The notes under the pieces: model-generated | Databases searched by the model: none | Seen by the model: only the letters and a program-made list of their open reading frames with translations | Told to the model about the DNA's origin: nothing | Position numbers and translations under genes: made by a program | Shown: positions 7,735 to 15,817 of the stretch, in pieces | How positions within the stretch are numbered: position 1 is the stretch's first letter | Layout of the letters: each line of letters starts with the position of its first letter | Origin: an uncultured Selenomonas sp. | Lineage (GTDB): Bacteria; Bacillota; Negativicutes; Selenomonadales; Selenomonadaceae | DNA: 41,187 nt | Direction of reading: 5' to 3' | Assembly (NCBI GenBank): GCA_947167105.1 | Contig: CAMVGU010000028.1 | Location: forward strand, 1-41,187

Positions 7735-10185
7735 TCAGGCACGCAGTTCGGCCTGGAATTCCTTCCGGACTGCCTGGAGGATGTTCTTAAAAGCTTCATC
7801 TGCCTCGGCATCCGTCAGTGTCTTGTCCCTGGACTGGAAGTTCAGGTTAAAGGCCATGCTCTTTTTGCCCTTTTCTACCTGCTTGCCGGTATAGACATCG
7901 AACAGCGTGACCTCCGTGAAGTATTTCCCGCCGTTTTTCGCGATAACGCTCTCAATCTGGGCCGCAGGTACATTTTCATCCACCAGCATGGCCAGGTCAC
8001 GGCTGATGGCAGGGTATTTGGGCAGGGGCTCGTACTTGAAGGACTTGGCTGTGTACTTCATCAATGTTTCAACATCCATCTCGAAAAGATAGATTTTCTG
8101 CTTCAGAGTGCGTAGGCCGAAATTCTCCACGGCCTGGGGGTGCAGCTCGCCCACATAGGCGATAATCTCCCGTCCCTTTTTAAAGACCGCCGTCTTGCCG
8201 GGATGCAGGGCGAAATGCTCGCCTGCCTCCACCGTGTATTTGCTGATGGAGAGCTGCTCCAAGAGCTGCTCGACAATGCCCTTCATATCGTAGAAGTCCA
8301 CCTGGTCAGCCGTCTGGTTCCAGGCTGCTTCATGGCGCCTGCCGCTGATAAGGCCCGCCAGCTTCATACGCTCCTGGGGCAGTTCGGTCAGGGGCAGTGC
8401 CTTGGGCAGGAACACCGGCGCCACATCGAAATAGCGCAGATCCAGATTCTTGCGGGAGAAGTTGCGCACCGCATTTTCCATGATGCTGGTAAGTAGCGTG
8501 GTGCGCACCAACGGATATTCATCCGTCAGGGGGTTCATAATGGGGATGGCCCGACGCAGTTCACTGTCCTCCGGCACGCAGAGCTTGTCCAGCATGTCCT
8601 CGCTGGTGAAGCCAAAGGACAGTTCCTCTGTCATGCCCAGACTTGCCAGGATATGCTTGATAGAGTCAATGAAATCCTGCTTCCGGCTCTGCACCCCTTG
8701 CAGCATATTGCCACGGGGCAGGGTGGCCTCGATGTTGTCAAATCCAATTATGCGGGCAATTTCCTCGGAAATATCCTCCATCAGCGTCACATCATTGCGC
8801 CAGGAAGGCACAGTCAGCTTGTAGCTCTCGCCGCCCTTGTCCTCAACGCCGAAGCCCAGCCCCGTGAGGATTTCCGTCATTTTCGCCCCCGGCAGCTTAG
8901 TGCCCAGGCGGCGGTTCACGGAATCAGCCGTAAAGTCCACTGTTACCACCTGCTTCGGCTGGGGGTAAACATCCACCACCCCTTGCGTAACCGTGCAAGC
9001 ACCCATGTCCTGCAGCAGTTGGCAGGCCCTGTCCAGGGCGCGGATGGTCTGTGTCGTATCCACGCCGCGCTCGAAGCGCCCGGAAGCCTCGGAGTGCAGG
9101 CCGCAGGCGCGGGCAGTGCGACGGATGGATGGGCCGTTGAAGGAAGCAGCCTCAAAGATAACAGTGCTGGTCTTATCCGTAACCTCGCTCTCCAGGCCGC
9201 CCATGATACCGGCCAGGCCCGCAGGATGCTCTGCATCCGCAATCACCAGTTCCTCGCCTTTAGCCAGGCGGGATGAGTCGTCCAGGGTGTGCAGATTCTC
9301 TCCCTCGATGGCGCGGCGTGCCGTCAGGCTGTGACCCTGCACCTCGTCATAGTCATAGGCATGCATGGGCTGGCCCAGCTCCACCATCACGAAGTTCGTA
9401 ACATCCACCACATTATTGATGGCACGGATGCCCGCCCCTTCCAAGCGTGACTGCATCCAGGCAGGTGACGGCCCTATCTTCACATTTTTGATTACACGGG
9501 CAGAGAAACGATTGCAGAGGTCATGGGCCTCAATGCCGATTTTTACCATATCCGCCGCCCTGGCCTCATCGTCCTCCCTGACCGTAATGGCGGGGAAATG
9601 TGGCTCTGTGCCCGTCAGCACTGCCGCCTCGCGCACAAGGCCCCAGACAGAGAAGCAATCGCCGCGGTTCGCGGTCAGCTCGAATTCCAGCACCACATCA
9701 TCCAGGCCCAGGACTGTAGCCACAGGCACCCCCACCGGGGTATCAGGCGGCAGGATGTAAATGCCGTTTTGCTGTTCCTCCGGCAAACCCTCTATATCCA
9801 GCTTCAGCTCACCCGCCGAGCACATCATGCCAAAGGAAGGCACGCCGCGCAGCTTGCCCTTGGCAATCTTCTGCCCTGTGGGCAACAGGGCGCCTACCAT
9901 GGCAGCCGGCACGACCTGGCCCTCGGCCACATTCTGGGCGCCGGTGACAATCTGCACCGGCTCTGCCTTGCCTACATTCAGGGTGCAGACCTGCAGGTGG
10001 TCGGAGTCCGGGTGGGGCACGATTTTCTCTATTTTGGCGGTCAGCACCTTCTCCAGGCCCTCGTCCGCCCGGATTACATTTTCCACCGGGATGCCGGCCA
10101 TCGTATATTTATCCGCCAGTTCTTCTGCCGTAAGACCTTCCGGCAGGTCGATATAGTCACGGAGCCATTTCATCGAAACTTGCAT
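7735..10185 (-). CDS. pheT: Phenylalanine--tRNA ligase beta subunit
   Basis: PheT forms the alpha2-beta2 phenylalanyl-tRNA synthetase with PheS. The 816-residue protein has the full domain order. An N-terminal tRNA-binding OB fold (HPDSDHLQVCTLNVG, near residues 57-71) comes first, then the B3/B4 editing domain, the B5 and catalytic-like core with RFERGVD, and the C-terminal ferredoxin-fold anticodon-binding domain (YPAISRDLAMLVDENV). Its ribosome site GAGGAGG overlaps the pheS stop codon, so the two subunits are translationally coupled. It is transcribed from the T-box promoter at 11552-11580. Confidence 0.97.
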   Translation of the reverse strand: MQVSMKWLRDYIDLPEGLTAEELADKYTMAGIPVENVIRADEGLEKVLTAKIEKIVPHPDSDHLQVCTLNVGKAEPVQIVTGAQNVAEGQVVPAAMVGALLPTGQKIAKGKLRGVPSFGMMCSAGELKLDIEGLPEEQQNGIYILPPDTPVGVPVATVLGLDDVVLEFELTANRGDCFSVWGLVREAAVLTGTEPHFPAITVREDDEARAADMVKIGIEAHDLCNRFSARVIKNVKIGPSPAWMQSRLEGAGIRAINNVVDVTNFVMVELGQPMHAYDYDEVQGHSLTARRAIEGENLHTLDDSSRLAKGEELVIADAEHPAGLAGIMGGLESEVTDKTSTVIFEAASFNGPSIRRTARACGLHSEASGRFERGVDTTQTIRALDRACQLLQDMGACTVTQGVVDVYPQPKQVVTVDFTADSVNRRLGTKLPGAKMTEILTGLGFGVEDKGGESYKLTVPSWRNDVTLMEDISEEIARIIGFDNIEATLPRGNMLQGVQSRKQDFIDSIKHILASLGMTEELSFGFTSEDMLDKLCVPEDSELRRAIPIMNPLTDEYPLVRTTLLTSIMENAVRNFSRKNLDLRYFDVAPVFLPKALPLTELPQERMKLAGLISGRRHEAAWNQTADQVDFYDMKGIVEQLLEQLSISKYTVEAGEHFALHPGKTAVFKKGREIIAYVGELHPQAVENFGLRTLKQKIYLFEMDVETLMKYTAKSFKYEPLPKYPAISRDLAMLVDENVPAAQIESVIAKNGGKYFTEVTLFDVYTGKQVEKGKKSMAFNLNFQSRDKTLTDAEADEAFKNILQAVRKEFQAELRA

Positions 10186-10199
10186 CTACAGTAACCTCC

Positions 10200-11240
10200 T
10201 CAGAACTGCTTCAGGAAACGGGCATCATTATCGTAAAACAGGCGCAAATCATCCACGCCGTAGGCCAGCATGGTAATGCGCTCTACCCCCAGGCCGAAGG
10301 CGTAGCCGCTGACCTTGGCCGGGTCATAGCCGCTCATTTCCAGCACATGGGGATGAACCATGCCCGCGCCTAAGATCTCCATCCAGCCCGTGCCCTTGCA
10401 GGCGCTGCAGCCCTGGCCGTGGCACATCACGCAGGAAATATCCACCTCTGCCGATGGCTCCGTAAAGGGGAAGAAGCTGGGACGGAAACGCACCCCCACC
10501 TTTTCGCCGAAGATTTCCCGCAGGAACAGCTCCAATGTGCCCTTAAGGTCTGCAAGGCTGATGCCCTCATCCACCACCAGACCCTCCACCTGGGTGAACA
10601 TGGGGGAATGGGAAGCATCATATTCATCGCGGCGGTACACACGGCCCGGCGCAATCATGCGGATGGGCTTGTTCGCCATGCCCGCCTTGGCATTGCGCTC
10701 CATTGTACGTGCCTGCACGGGCGAAGTCTGGGAGCGCATCAGGATGTCCTCTGTGATGTAGAAGGAATCCTGCATATCCCTGGCCGGATGATCCTTGGGC
10801 AGGTTCAGCGCCTCAAAATTATAGTAATCCTGCTCTATTTCCGGGCCTTCCTCCACGGAGAAGCCCATGTTCATAAAGATTTTCTTGATGCGCTCCAACG
10901 TCAGCGTCAGGGGATGCAGATGCCCTACAGGCTGGATGCGGCCCGGCAGGGTCACATCTATCTTCTCATGGGCCAGCTTCTGCTCCAGGGCACGGGTCTT
11001 CAGCTCCGCATTTTTCTGGGCAATCAGCTCCTCAAGCTGCGCCCGCGCCTCATTGACAATCTTGCCGACCTTCGGGCGTTCCTCCGCCGCCACAGCACCC
11101 ATGCCGCGCAGAATGCCGGTAAGCTCGCCTTTCTTGCCCAGGAATTTCACGCGGATGCCGTCCAATTCTTCCAGGCTGTTGGCTGCCTTCTCTATGGCTG
11201 CCGCCGCCTGAGCCTGCAGTGCCCTGATTTTCTCTTCCAT
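10200..11240 (-). CDS. pheS: Phenylalanine--tRNA ligase alpha subunit
   Basis: PheS is the catalytic subunit that activates phenylalanine and charges tRNA-Phe. The 346-residue protein has the N-terminal coiled-coil arm ([19 protein letters not shown]) followed by class II motifs, including [21 protein letters not shown] and the C-terminal [14 protein letters not shown] cysteine-rich insert, [17 protein letters not shown], is the zinc-ribbon-like loop seen in many Firmicute PheS proteins. The start codon follows GGAGG by seven bases. The preceding leader is a phenylalanine T-box. Confidence 0.97.
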   Translation of the reverse strand: MEEKIRALQAQAAAAIEKAANSLEELDGIRVKFLGKKGELTGILRGMGAVAAEERPKVGKIVNEARAQLEELIAQKNAELKTRALEQKLAHEKIDVTLPGRIQPVGHLHPLTLTLERIKKIFMNMGFSVEEGPEIEQDYYNFEALNLPKDHPARDMQDSFYITEDILMRSQTSPVQARTMERNAKAGMANKPIRMIAPGRVYRRDEYDASHSPMFTQVEGLVVDEGISLADLKGTLELFLREIFGEKVGVRFRPSFFPFTEPSAEVDISCVMCHGQGCSACKGTGWMEILGAGMVHPHVLEMSGYDPAKVSGYAFGLGVERITMLAYGVDDLRLFYDNDARFLKQF

Positions 11241-11267
11241 AGCTTATCCTCCCAACCAAACAATAGG

Positions 11268-11545
11268 AAAAAGAGCCCTCGCCCCTGCTCATACCGCCGG
11301 GTACAGGTGACTGCATGCCACACTATATCCGGCTTAACTAAGGGGCGAAAGCTCTCTTAAACTTCGCTTTCGCGGTACCACCCTGATTTATCACTCGACG
11401 GGGCTCTGACGCGCCCCCCGCGCCCGGCTCTCACCGGGAGGCTCCAGAGCGAACTTTCAGCCAGGCACAACACCCCGCTCCCAGTCCAGGCGGGACTCCC
11501 TTGAGATGCACCGGCGGCCTACTCTTCTCCTTCAACGCCACGATA
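11268..11545 (-). promoter_or_regulatory. T-box riboswitch (Phe) controlling pheS-pheT
   Basis: The minus strand carries the T-box signature AGGGTGGTACCGCG at 11371-11384. Antiterminator: AGGG and GCGAAAGC pair with GCTTTCGC and CCCT encoded at 11341-11352, leaving the UGGU-containing bulge free for the tRNA CCA end. Terminator: the same 3' half (11341-11355) pairs instead with 11272-11286, followed by TTTTT. The leader's GAGAAGAGTAG and AGGGAG segments fit stem I motifs. A TTC codon at 11451-11453 is a candidate Phe specifier. Uncharged tRNA-Phe should favour read-through. Confidence 0.93.
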
Positions 11546-11551
11546 TTTACC

Positions 11552-11580
11552 AGTCTAGCATATCAGGTGCTTTTTTGCAA
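11552..11580 (-). promoter_or_regulatory. Promoter of the T-box-pheST transcript
   Basis: Minus-strand TTGCAA (11575-11580), 17 bases and TAGACT (11552-11557) place the start near 11545, just before the T-box stem I region. Confidence 0.65.
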
Positions 11581-11597
11581 GCGGCGAAGATAGCCCG

Positions 11598-13214
11598 TCA
11601 GCCAATATTATAAGGCATAAGAAGCTTTCGCATATAATTTCTGGCTTTGGTCAGAACCTTGACCAGGCCCTCCATGGCCTTGGGCTGGCGGATAACATAT
11701 TGCAGGGCACGCTGGCGCAGCATGCGATAGTCTGCATCGAAGCCGCGCAGCACTTCCTCCATCTCCATTTCCACCGAAACCTCGGGTATATTGGAGCACT
11801 GAACCTCAGAGGCACGGCCTGTGATTTTGGCGACGTCGCCGCGGAAGGGTATGTAGACTTCCTCGCCGCATTCCTTCTGGATGCGGTCCTTCAGCGCCTC
11901 CTGGGACTGGGCCTCGCCGTGCAGGATAAAGACCTTGGCAGGCTTCGGATTTTGAATTTTGCTCACCCAGTCAATGAGCTGGTTGGCATCCGCATGGGCA
12001 GAGAAGCCGTTCAGCGTCTTGATTTTTGCACGGACGGCCACTTCCTCCCCCATCACCCGCACCCGCCGCATGCCTTCGATCAGGCGGCGGCCCAGGCTGC
12101 CCTCTGCCTGATAGCCTACAAACAGGATGGTGGATTCCGCCCGCCACAGATTGTGCTTCAGATGATGCAACACGCGTCCTGCGTCGGCCATACCCGAGGC
12201 GGAGATGATAATGGCCGAGCCTTCGGCGCTGTTCAAGGCCCTGGATTCCTCCGGGGTGGCACAAATTTTCAGTTGCGGGAATTGAGGGCGAAAGCCGTCT
12301 TTTTCCAGCAGAGCCAGCGCCTCCTCATCAAAATCCTCATAGTTCTTGAAGAAAATGCGGGTGGCATTGATGGCCAGGGGGCTGTCGATAACAATGGGCA
12401 CATCACTGTCCAGACGTCCTTCCTGCCAAAGATTGTAAAGATAGTACAGGAGCGTCTGGGTACGTCCTACGGCAAAGGCAGGTATAATCAGGTTGCCGCC
12501 CCGATCCATGGTGTCATTGATGACTTCCAGCAGCTCCGTTTCCTTGTCATAGATATGGTGCAGGCGATCGCCGTAGGTGGACTCCACCATCAGGAAGTCC
12601 GCGCCGCTTATGACGGACGGATCTTTAAGAATGGGCTGATCCGGCTGGCCCAGATCGCCTGAGAAAACCAGCTTAGTCGTTTTATCGTTTTCCGTGACCC
12701 ACATCTCGATGATGGCTGAGCCGATGATATGCCCCGCATCACGGAAAATCACGCGGATATTCGGCGCCAGTTGCCATGCCTCGTTATAGGGACGGGCCAG
12801 AAAATGCTCCAGCGAGCTTTCCGCATCTGCCACGGTATAAATAGGCTCCAACGGCTCCTCGCCGCGCCTCATACCCTTGCGGCTCTGGATCAGGGCATCG
12901 GATTCCTGGATATGGGCCGAGTCCGGCAGCATAATCCGGGCCAAGTCGCAGGTGGCCCTGGTGGCATAGACCGTACCCTTGAAGCCCTGCTTCACCAGCT
13001 TCGGTATCAGGCCGCAGTGGTCGATATGGGCATGGGTCAGCACAACAGCCTCTATATCAGCCGGATTGAAGGAGAAATCATCATAATTGAGCTGGCGGAC
13101 ACGCTTGGTGCCCTGGAACATGCCGCAGTCGATAAGAAAACGCCTTTCCTCGCTCTCCAGAAGATAGCAGGAGCCGGTGACGGTGTGAGCTGCTCCCCAG
13201 AATTCCAGACGCAT
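11598..13214 (-). CDS. Beta-CASP metallo-beta-lactamase-fold ribonuclease/hydrolase
   Basis: The 538-residue protein belongs to the beta-CASP RNA-processing hydrolases (archaeal/bacterial CPSF-like exonucleases). It shows the metallo-beta-lactamase motifs LTHAHIDHCGLIP (residues near 60-72), DAGHIIGSA and FSGDLGQPDQP. The beta-CASP region follows (IIPAFAVGRTQTLLYYLY, SGMADAGRVLHHLKH). The RMMBL segment comes next (AKIKTLNGFSAHADANQLIDW, FILHGE). Two zinc ions in the active site are expected. It lacks the KH domains of archaeal CPSF proteins. The ribosome site is GGAAGGAG. Its cellular target is unknown, and it stands alone between two other transcripts. Confidence 0.9.
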   Translation of the reverse strand: MRLEFWGAAHTVTGSCYLLESEERRFLIDCGMFQGTKRVRQLNYDDFSFNPADIEAVVLTHAHIDHCGLIPKLVKQGFKGTVYATRATCDLARIMLPDSAHIQESDALIQSRKGMRRGEEPLEPIYTVADAESSLEHFLARPYNEAWQLAPNIRVIFRDAGHIIGSAIIEMWVTENDKTTKLVFSGDLGQPDQPILKDPSVISGADFLMVESTYGDRLHHIYDKETELLEVINDTMDRGGNLIIPAFAVGRTQTLLYYLYNLWQEGRLDSDVPIVIDSPLAINATRIFFKNYEDFDEEALALLEKDGFRPQFPQLKICATPEESRALNSAEGSAIIISASGMADAGRVLHHLKHNLWRAESTILFVGYQAEGSLGRRLIEGMRRVRVMGEEVAVRAKIKTLNGFSAHADANQLIDWVSKIQNPKPAKVFILHGEAQSQEALKDRIQKECGEEVYIPFRGDVAKITGRASEVQCSNIPEVSVEMEMEEVLRGFDADYRMLRQRALQYVIRQPKAMEGLVKVLTKARNYMRKLLMPYNIG

Positions 13215-13258
13215 GACAGTTCGCTCCTTCCTTCATCAAGAATACATCCATATATGAA

Positions 13259-13286
13259 GAATATTCTGTCCGACAGGGAAATATTC
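13259..13286. repeat. Imperfect dyad upstream of the beta-CASP gene
   Basis: CTGTC-C-GACAG (13266-13276) is flanked by GAATATT on the left and AATATTC on the right, the right arm offset by three bases. It lies about 50 bases before the beta-CASP start codon, where an operator could sit. No clear promoter could be placed. Confidence 0.4.
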
Positions 13287-13297
13287 CTGCCTAAAGC

Positions 13298-13336
13298 AAA
13301 AAAAGGGGCATGGCTTCCCTTTGCAGGGATTGCCAT
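13298..13336 (-). terminator. Terminator after murB
   Basis: On the minus strand ATGGC-n2-CCCT... pairs with AGGG-n2-GCCAT around a short loop, and GCCCCTTTTTTT follows. It ends the cysE-trmL-murB transcript. Confidence 0.75.
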
Positions 13337-13356
13337 ACCTCCTGAATTTCAGTTCT

Positions 13357-14280
13357 TCAATTCTCGCCAATCATCCGCACTTCCGGATAGAGCTGCACGC
13401 CGTGCCTGGCAAGGACCCGCTTTTGCACTTCCGCGATGACCCCCTGCACATCCTGCGCTGTGGCGTGGTTGAAGTTCACCACAAAGCCGGCATGTTTAGT
13501 CGAAACTTGTGCGCCCCCGACTGTCAGCCCTTTAAGCCCTGTCTGATCGATAAGCGTGCCTGCAAAATAGCCCTGGGGACGCTTAAAGGTGGAGCCTGCG
13601 CTGGGCAGTTCCAGAGGCTGCTTGCTCTCGCGGCGCTGGGTGAAATCCGCGATTTTCGCCTGTATGGCTGCCATATCCCCTTTCTGCAGAGCCAGCTCGA
13701 CCTGGCAGATAAGCTCGCCGTTGCCCTGAAAAATGCTGCGGCGATAGCCCAAACCCAGTTCGTCGGCCTTGTATTCCTTCAGCTCCCCTGCCCGCGTAAC
13801 TGCACGTACCGCGTAGGCAACATTCTTCGTTTCGCCGTCATAAGCACCTGCATTCATGAAGATTGCGCCGCCGATACTGCCGGGGATGCCGCAGGCATAC
13901 TCCAGCCCGGTCAGGCCATTTTTCGCCGCGAACTCACTGACATCCTTCAGATGTGCGCCCGCATCCGCAACAATATGCGTACCATCCCCGGACAAGCGTA
14001 TGGCAGACATAGGCCCGTTGAACTTCAGCACCACGCCGCGAATACCTCCGTCCCTGACCAGCACATTGGAGCCATTGCCCAGCACCGTCAGCGGCAGCTC
14101 GTACTCGTTCACCAGGGCCAGCACCTGCTGCACTTCTTTGGTGGTGGTCGGGAAAATCAGGCAATCTGCCGGGCCGCCGATTTCAAAGGTCGTGTGGCGC
14201 GACATGGGCTCATCCAGCAGCACCTGGCTTTCTTCAAGGAAACTGCGGCAGGCTTTTACAAAATCCTCATTTATCTTCAT
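13357..14280 (-). CDS. murB: UDP-N-acetylmuramate dehydrogenase
   Basis: MurB reduces UDP-GlcNAc-enolpyruvate to UDP-MurNAc with FAD and NADPH in peptidoglycan synthesis. The 307-residue protein shows the FAD-binding GNGSNVLVRDGG and ACGIPGSIGGAIFMNAGAYDGE segments. The catalytic serine region PSAGSTFKRPQGYFAG and a C-terminal glutamate-containing tail follow. The start at MKINEDF is chosen over an in-frame extension that would run into trmL. It is the last gene of the cysE-trmL-murB unit. Confidence 0.95.
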   Translation of the reverse strand: MKINEDFVKACRSFLEESQVLLDEPMSRHTTFEIGGPADCLIFPTTTKEVQQVLALVNEYELPLTVLGNGSNVLVRDGGIRGVVLKFNGPMSAIRLSGDGTHIVADAGAHLKDVSEFAAKNGLTGLEYACGIPGSIGGAIFMNAGAYDGETKNVAYAVRAVTRAGELKEYKADELGLGYRRSIFQGNGELICQVELALQKGDMAAIQAKIADFTQRRESKQPLELPSAGSTFKRPQGYFAGTLIDQTGLKGLTVGGAQVSTKHAGFVVNFNHATAQDVQGVIAEVQKRVLARHGVQLYPEVRMIGEN

Positions 14281-14311
14281 TGTGCAACTTACCCCACTCA
14301 AATCAATAAAC

Positions 14312-14794
14312 TCAACTCTGCAATCCCGGCCCGAAACTGTCCAGCCCAGGATAGCCCTGCTGCCGGAGCGCCTCATAGACAACAATGGCCGCCGAATTGC
14401 CCAGATTCAGGGAACGCGCCCCCGGTATCATGGGTATGCGCACGCAGCTTTCCCAGTTTTCCCGCAGAAGCTCCTCCGGCAGCCCTGCCGTCTCCTTGCC
14501 AAAGACCAGCATATCATCCGGGCCGTAGCTGGCCTCGCTGTGTGCCCTGGGTGCCTTGGTGGAGCAGTAGTGGAATTTATGCGTCCCATATTGCTGCTGC
14601 ACCTCGGCAAAATTCTCATGCACATGCACCTTTACTAAATGCCAGTAATCCAGACCCGCCCGCTTCAGGTGCTTGTCATCTATCTCAAAGCCCAGGGGCT
14701 TCACCAGATGAAGCTCTGTGCCTGCAGCCGCGCAGAGACGGGCAATATTGCCGGTGTTGCCGGGTATTTCCGGTTCAATCAGAACTATATGCAA
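14312..14794 (-). CDS. trmL: tRNA (cytidine/uridine-34 2'-O)-methyltransferase
   Basis: TrmL is a SPOUT-class methyltransferase that methylates the wobble ribose of tRNA-Leu species. The 160-residue protein is the typical minimal length. It has MHIVLIEPEIPGNTGNIAR at the N-terminus and the knot motifs LVFGKETAGLPEELL and IPMIPGARSLNLGNSAAIVVYEALRQ near the C-terminus. It begins ten bases after the cysE stop and is followed by murB. Confidence 0.94.
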   Translation of the reverse strand: MHIVLIEPEIPGNTGNIARLCAAAGTELHLVKPLGFEIDDKHLKRAGLDYWHLVKVHVHENFAEVQQQYGTHKFHYCSTKAPRAHSEASYGPDDMLVFGKETAGLPEELLRENWESCVRIPMIPGARSLNLGNSAAIVVYEALRQQGYPGLDSFGPGLQS

Positions 14795-14803
14795 ACTTAC
14801 ACC

Positions 14804-15706
14804 TCAGATTTCATCTTCCTCGCCCTTGCAGACCTTATCCTGATTTTCCATGCTGACTTTCGTATAGGGAGGAACTGATTTCGTGATAAAGGTATTGCCG
14901 CCGATAACTGCGTCATGGCCAATCACGGTACGCCCCCCCAGAATGGAGGCCCCGCTGTAGATGGTCACATTATCCTCTATGGTAGGATGGCGCTTCTGCC
15001 CTCGCAGGCTTTGGCCGCCCCGTGTCGTGACCCCTCCCAGGGTCACGCCCTGATAAATCTTTACATGGTCGCCGATAATGGTGGTCTCGCCAATGACGAT
15101 GCCCGTGCCATGGTCGATAAAGAAATGCTTGCCGATACTGGCTCCCGGATTGATGTCCACCCCTGTCTGGGCATGGGCGTACTCGGTCATAATGCGGGGC
15201 AGCACCGGCACGCCGAGCTTTACCAGCTCATGGGCGATACGGTAGACCGTAACCGCACGCAGTCCCGGATAGGACACAATGATTTCATCGCGGTTCTCTG
15301 CCGCAGGGTCGCCTACATAAAAGGCTTCCACATCCAGCATTAAGAGCTTGCGTACCTCCGGTATAACATGGATAAAGGCATGGGTGATTTCCTGTGCCTG
15401 CTGCTCCCGCTCCGCTTCCGTCTCTATGTCCTGCCTGTAGCGCAGCACCAGCAGCACCTGCTGATGTACATGGTAGGCAACATCCTCCAGCAGCATGGTC
15501 AGGTAGTGACGCAGGTTATAGAATTTCATGGAACGGCTGAGGAAATAGCCCGGATAAATAATCTGGAACAGATTATCCACCAAATTCACTACTTTATCGC
15601 GGTTAGGCAGTTGCAGGAATTTCAGCCCTGACAGGCAATCCTCCTCCGTGCAGCCGAGGATATCATCGGTAATGCGTTCAAACTCTATCAACTCGAAATT
15701 ACTCAA
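14804..15706 (-). CDS. cysE: Serine O-acetyltransferase, EpsC type
   Basis: The enzyme acetylates serine with acetyl-CoA to O-acetylserine, the precursor of cysteine. The 300-residue protein has a long helical N-terminal domain and then a left-handed beta-helix of hexapeptide repeats. The latter includes FIDHGTGIVIGETTIIG with the catalytic histidine and YQGVTLGGVTTRGG. I place the start at a TTG (15704-15706) because GGGAGG lies eight bases upstream. The longer in-frame reading to 15778 contains a TGGACA-17-TATACT promoter, so its extra 24 codons are probably untranslated. It heads the cysE-trmL-murB unit; no cysK is near. Confidence 0.88.
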   Translation of the reverse strand: MSNFELIEFERITDDILGCTEEDCLSGLKFLQLPNRDKVVNLVDNLFQIIYPGYFLSRSMKFYNLRHYLTMLLEDVAYHVHQQVLLVLRYRQDIETEAEREQQAQEITHAFIHVIPEVRKLLMLDVEAFYVGDPAAENRDEIIVSYPGLRAVTVYRIAHELVKLGVPVLPRIMTEYAHAQTGVDINPGASIGKHFFIDHGTGIVIGETTIIGDHVKIYQGVTLGGVTTRGGQSLRGQKRHPTIEDNVTIYSGASILGGRTVIGHDAVIGGNTFITKSVPPYTKVSMENQDKVCKGEEDEI

Positions 15707-15742
15707 GAATCTTGCCTCCCTCACCCTCACACACATGCTACA

Positions 15743-15771
15743 AGTATAACCTGCATTCCTGTTCTTGTCCA
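15743..15771 (-). promoter_or_regulatory. Promoter of cysE-trmL-murB
   Basis: Minus-strand TGGACA (15766-15771), 17 bases and TATACT (15743-15748) predict a start near 15736, about 30 bases before the TTG start codon. It follows directly on the aspS terminator. Confidence 0.7.
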
Positions 15772-15776
15772 TAGTC

Positions 15777-15809
15777 AAAAAACCGCCGACAGGATGAGCC
15801 TGTCAGCGG
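15777..15809 (-). terminator. Terminator after aspS
   Basis: Minus-strand CCGCTGACAGG pairs with CCTGTCGGCGG (one wobble) around CTCAT and is followed by six T residues. It closes the hemZ-hisS-aspS transcript. Confidence 0.9.
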
Positions 15810-15817
15810 CACTGAAA

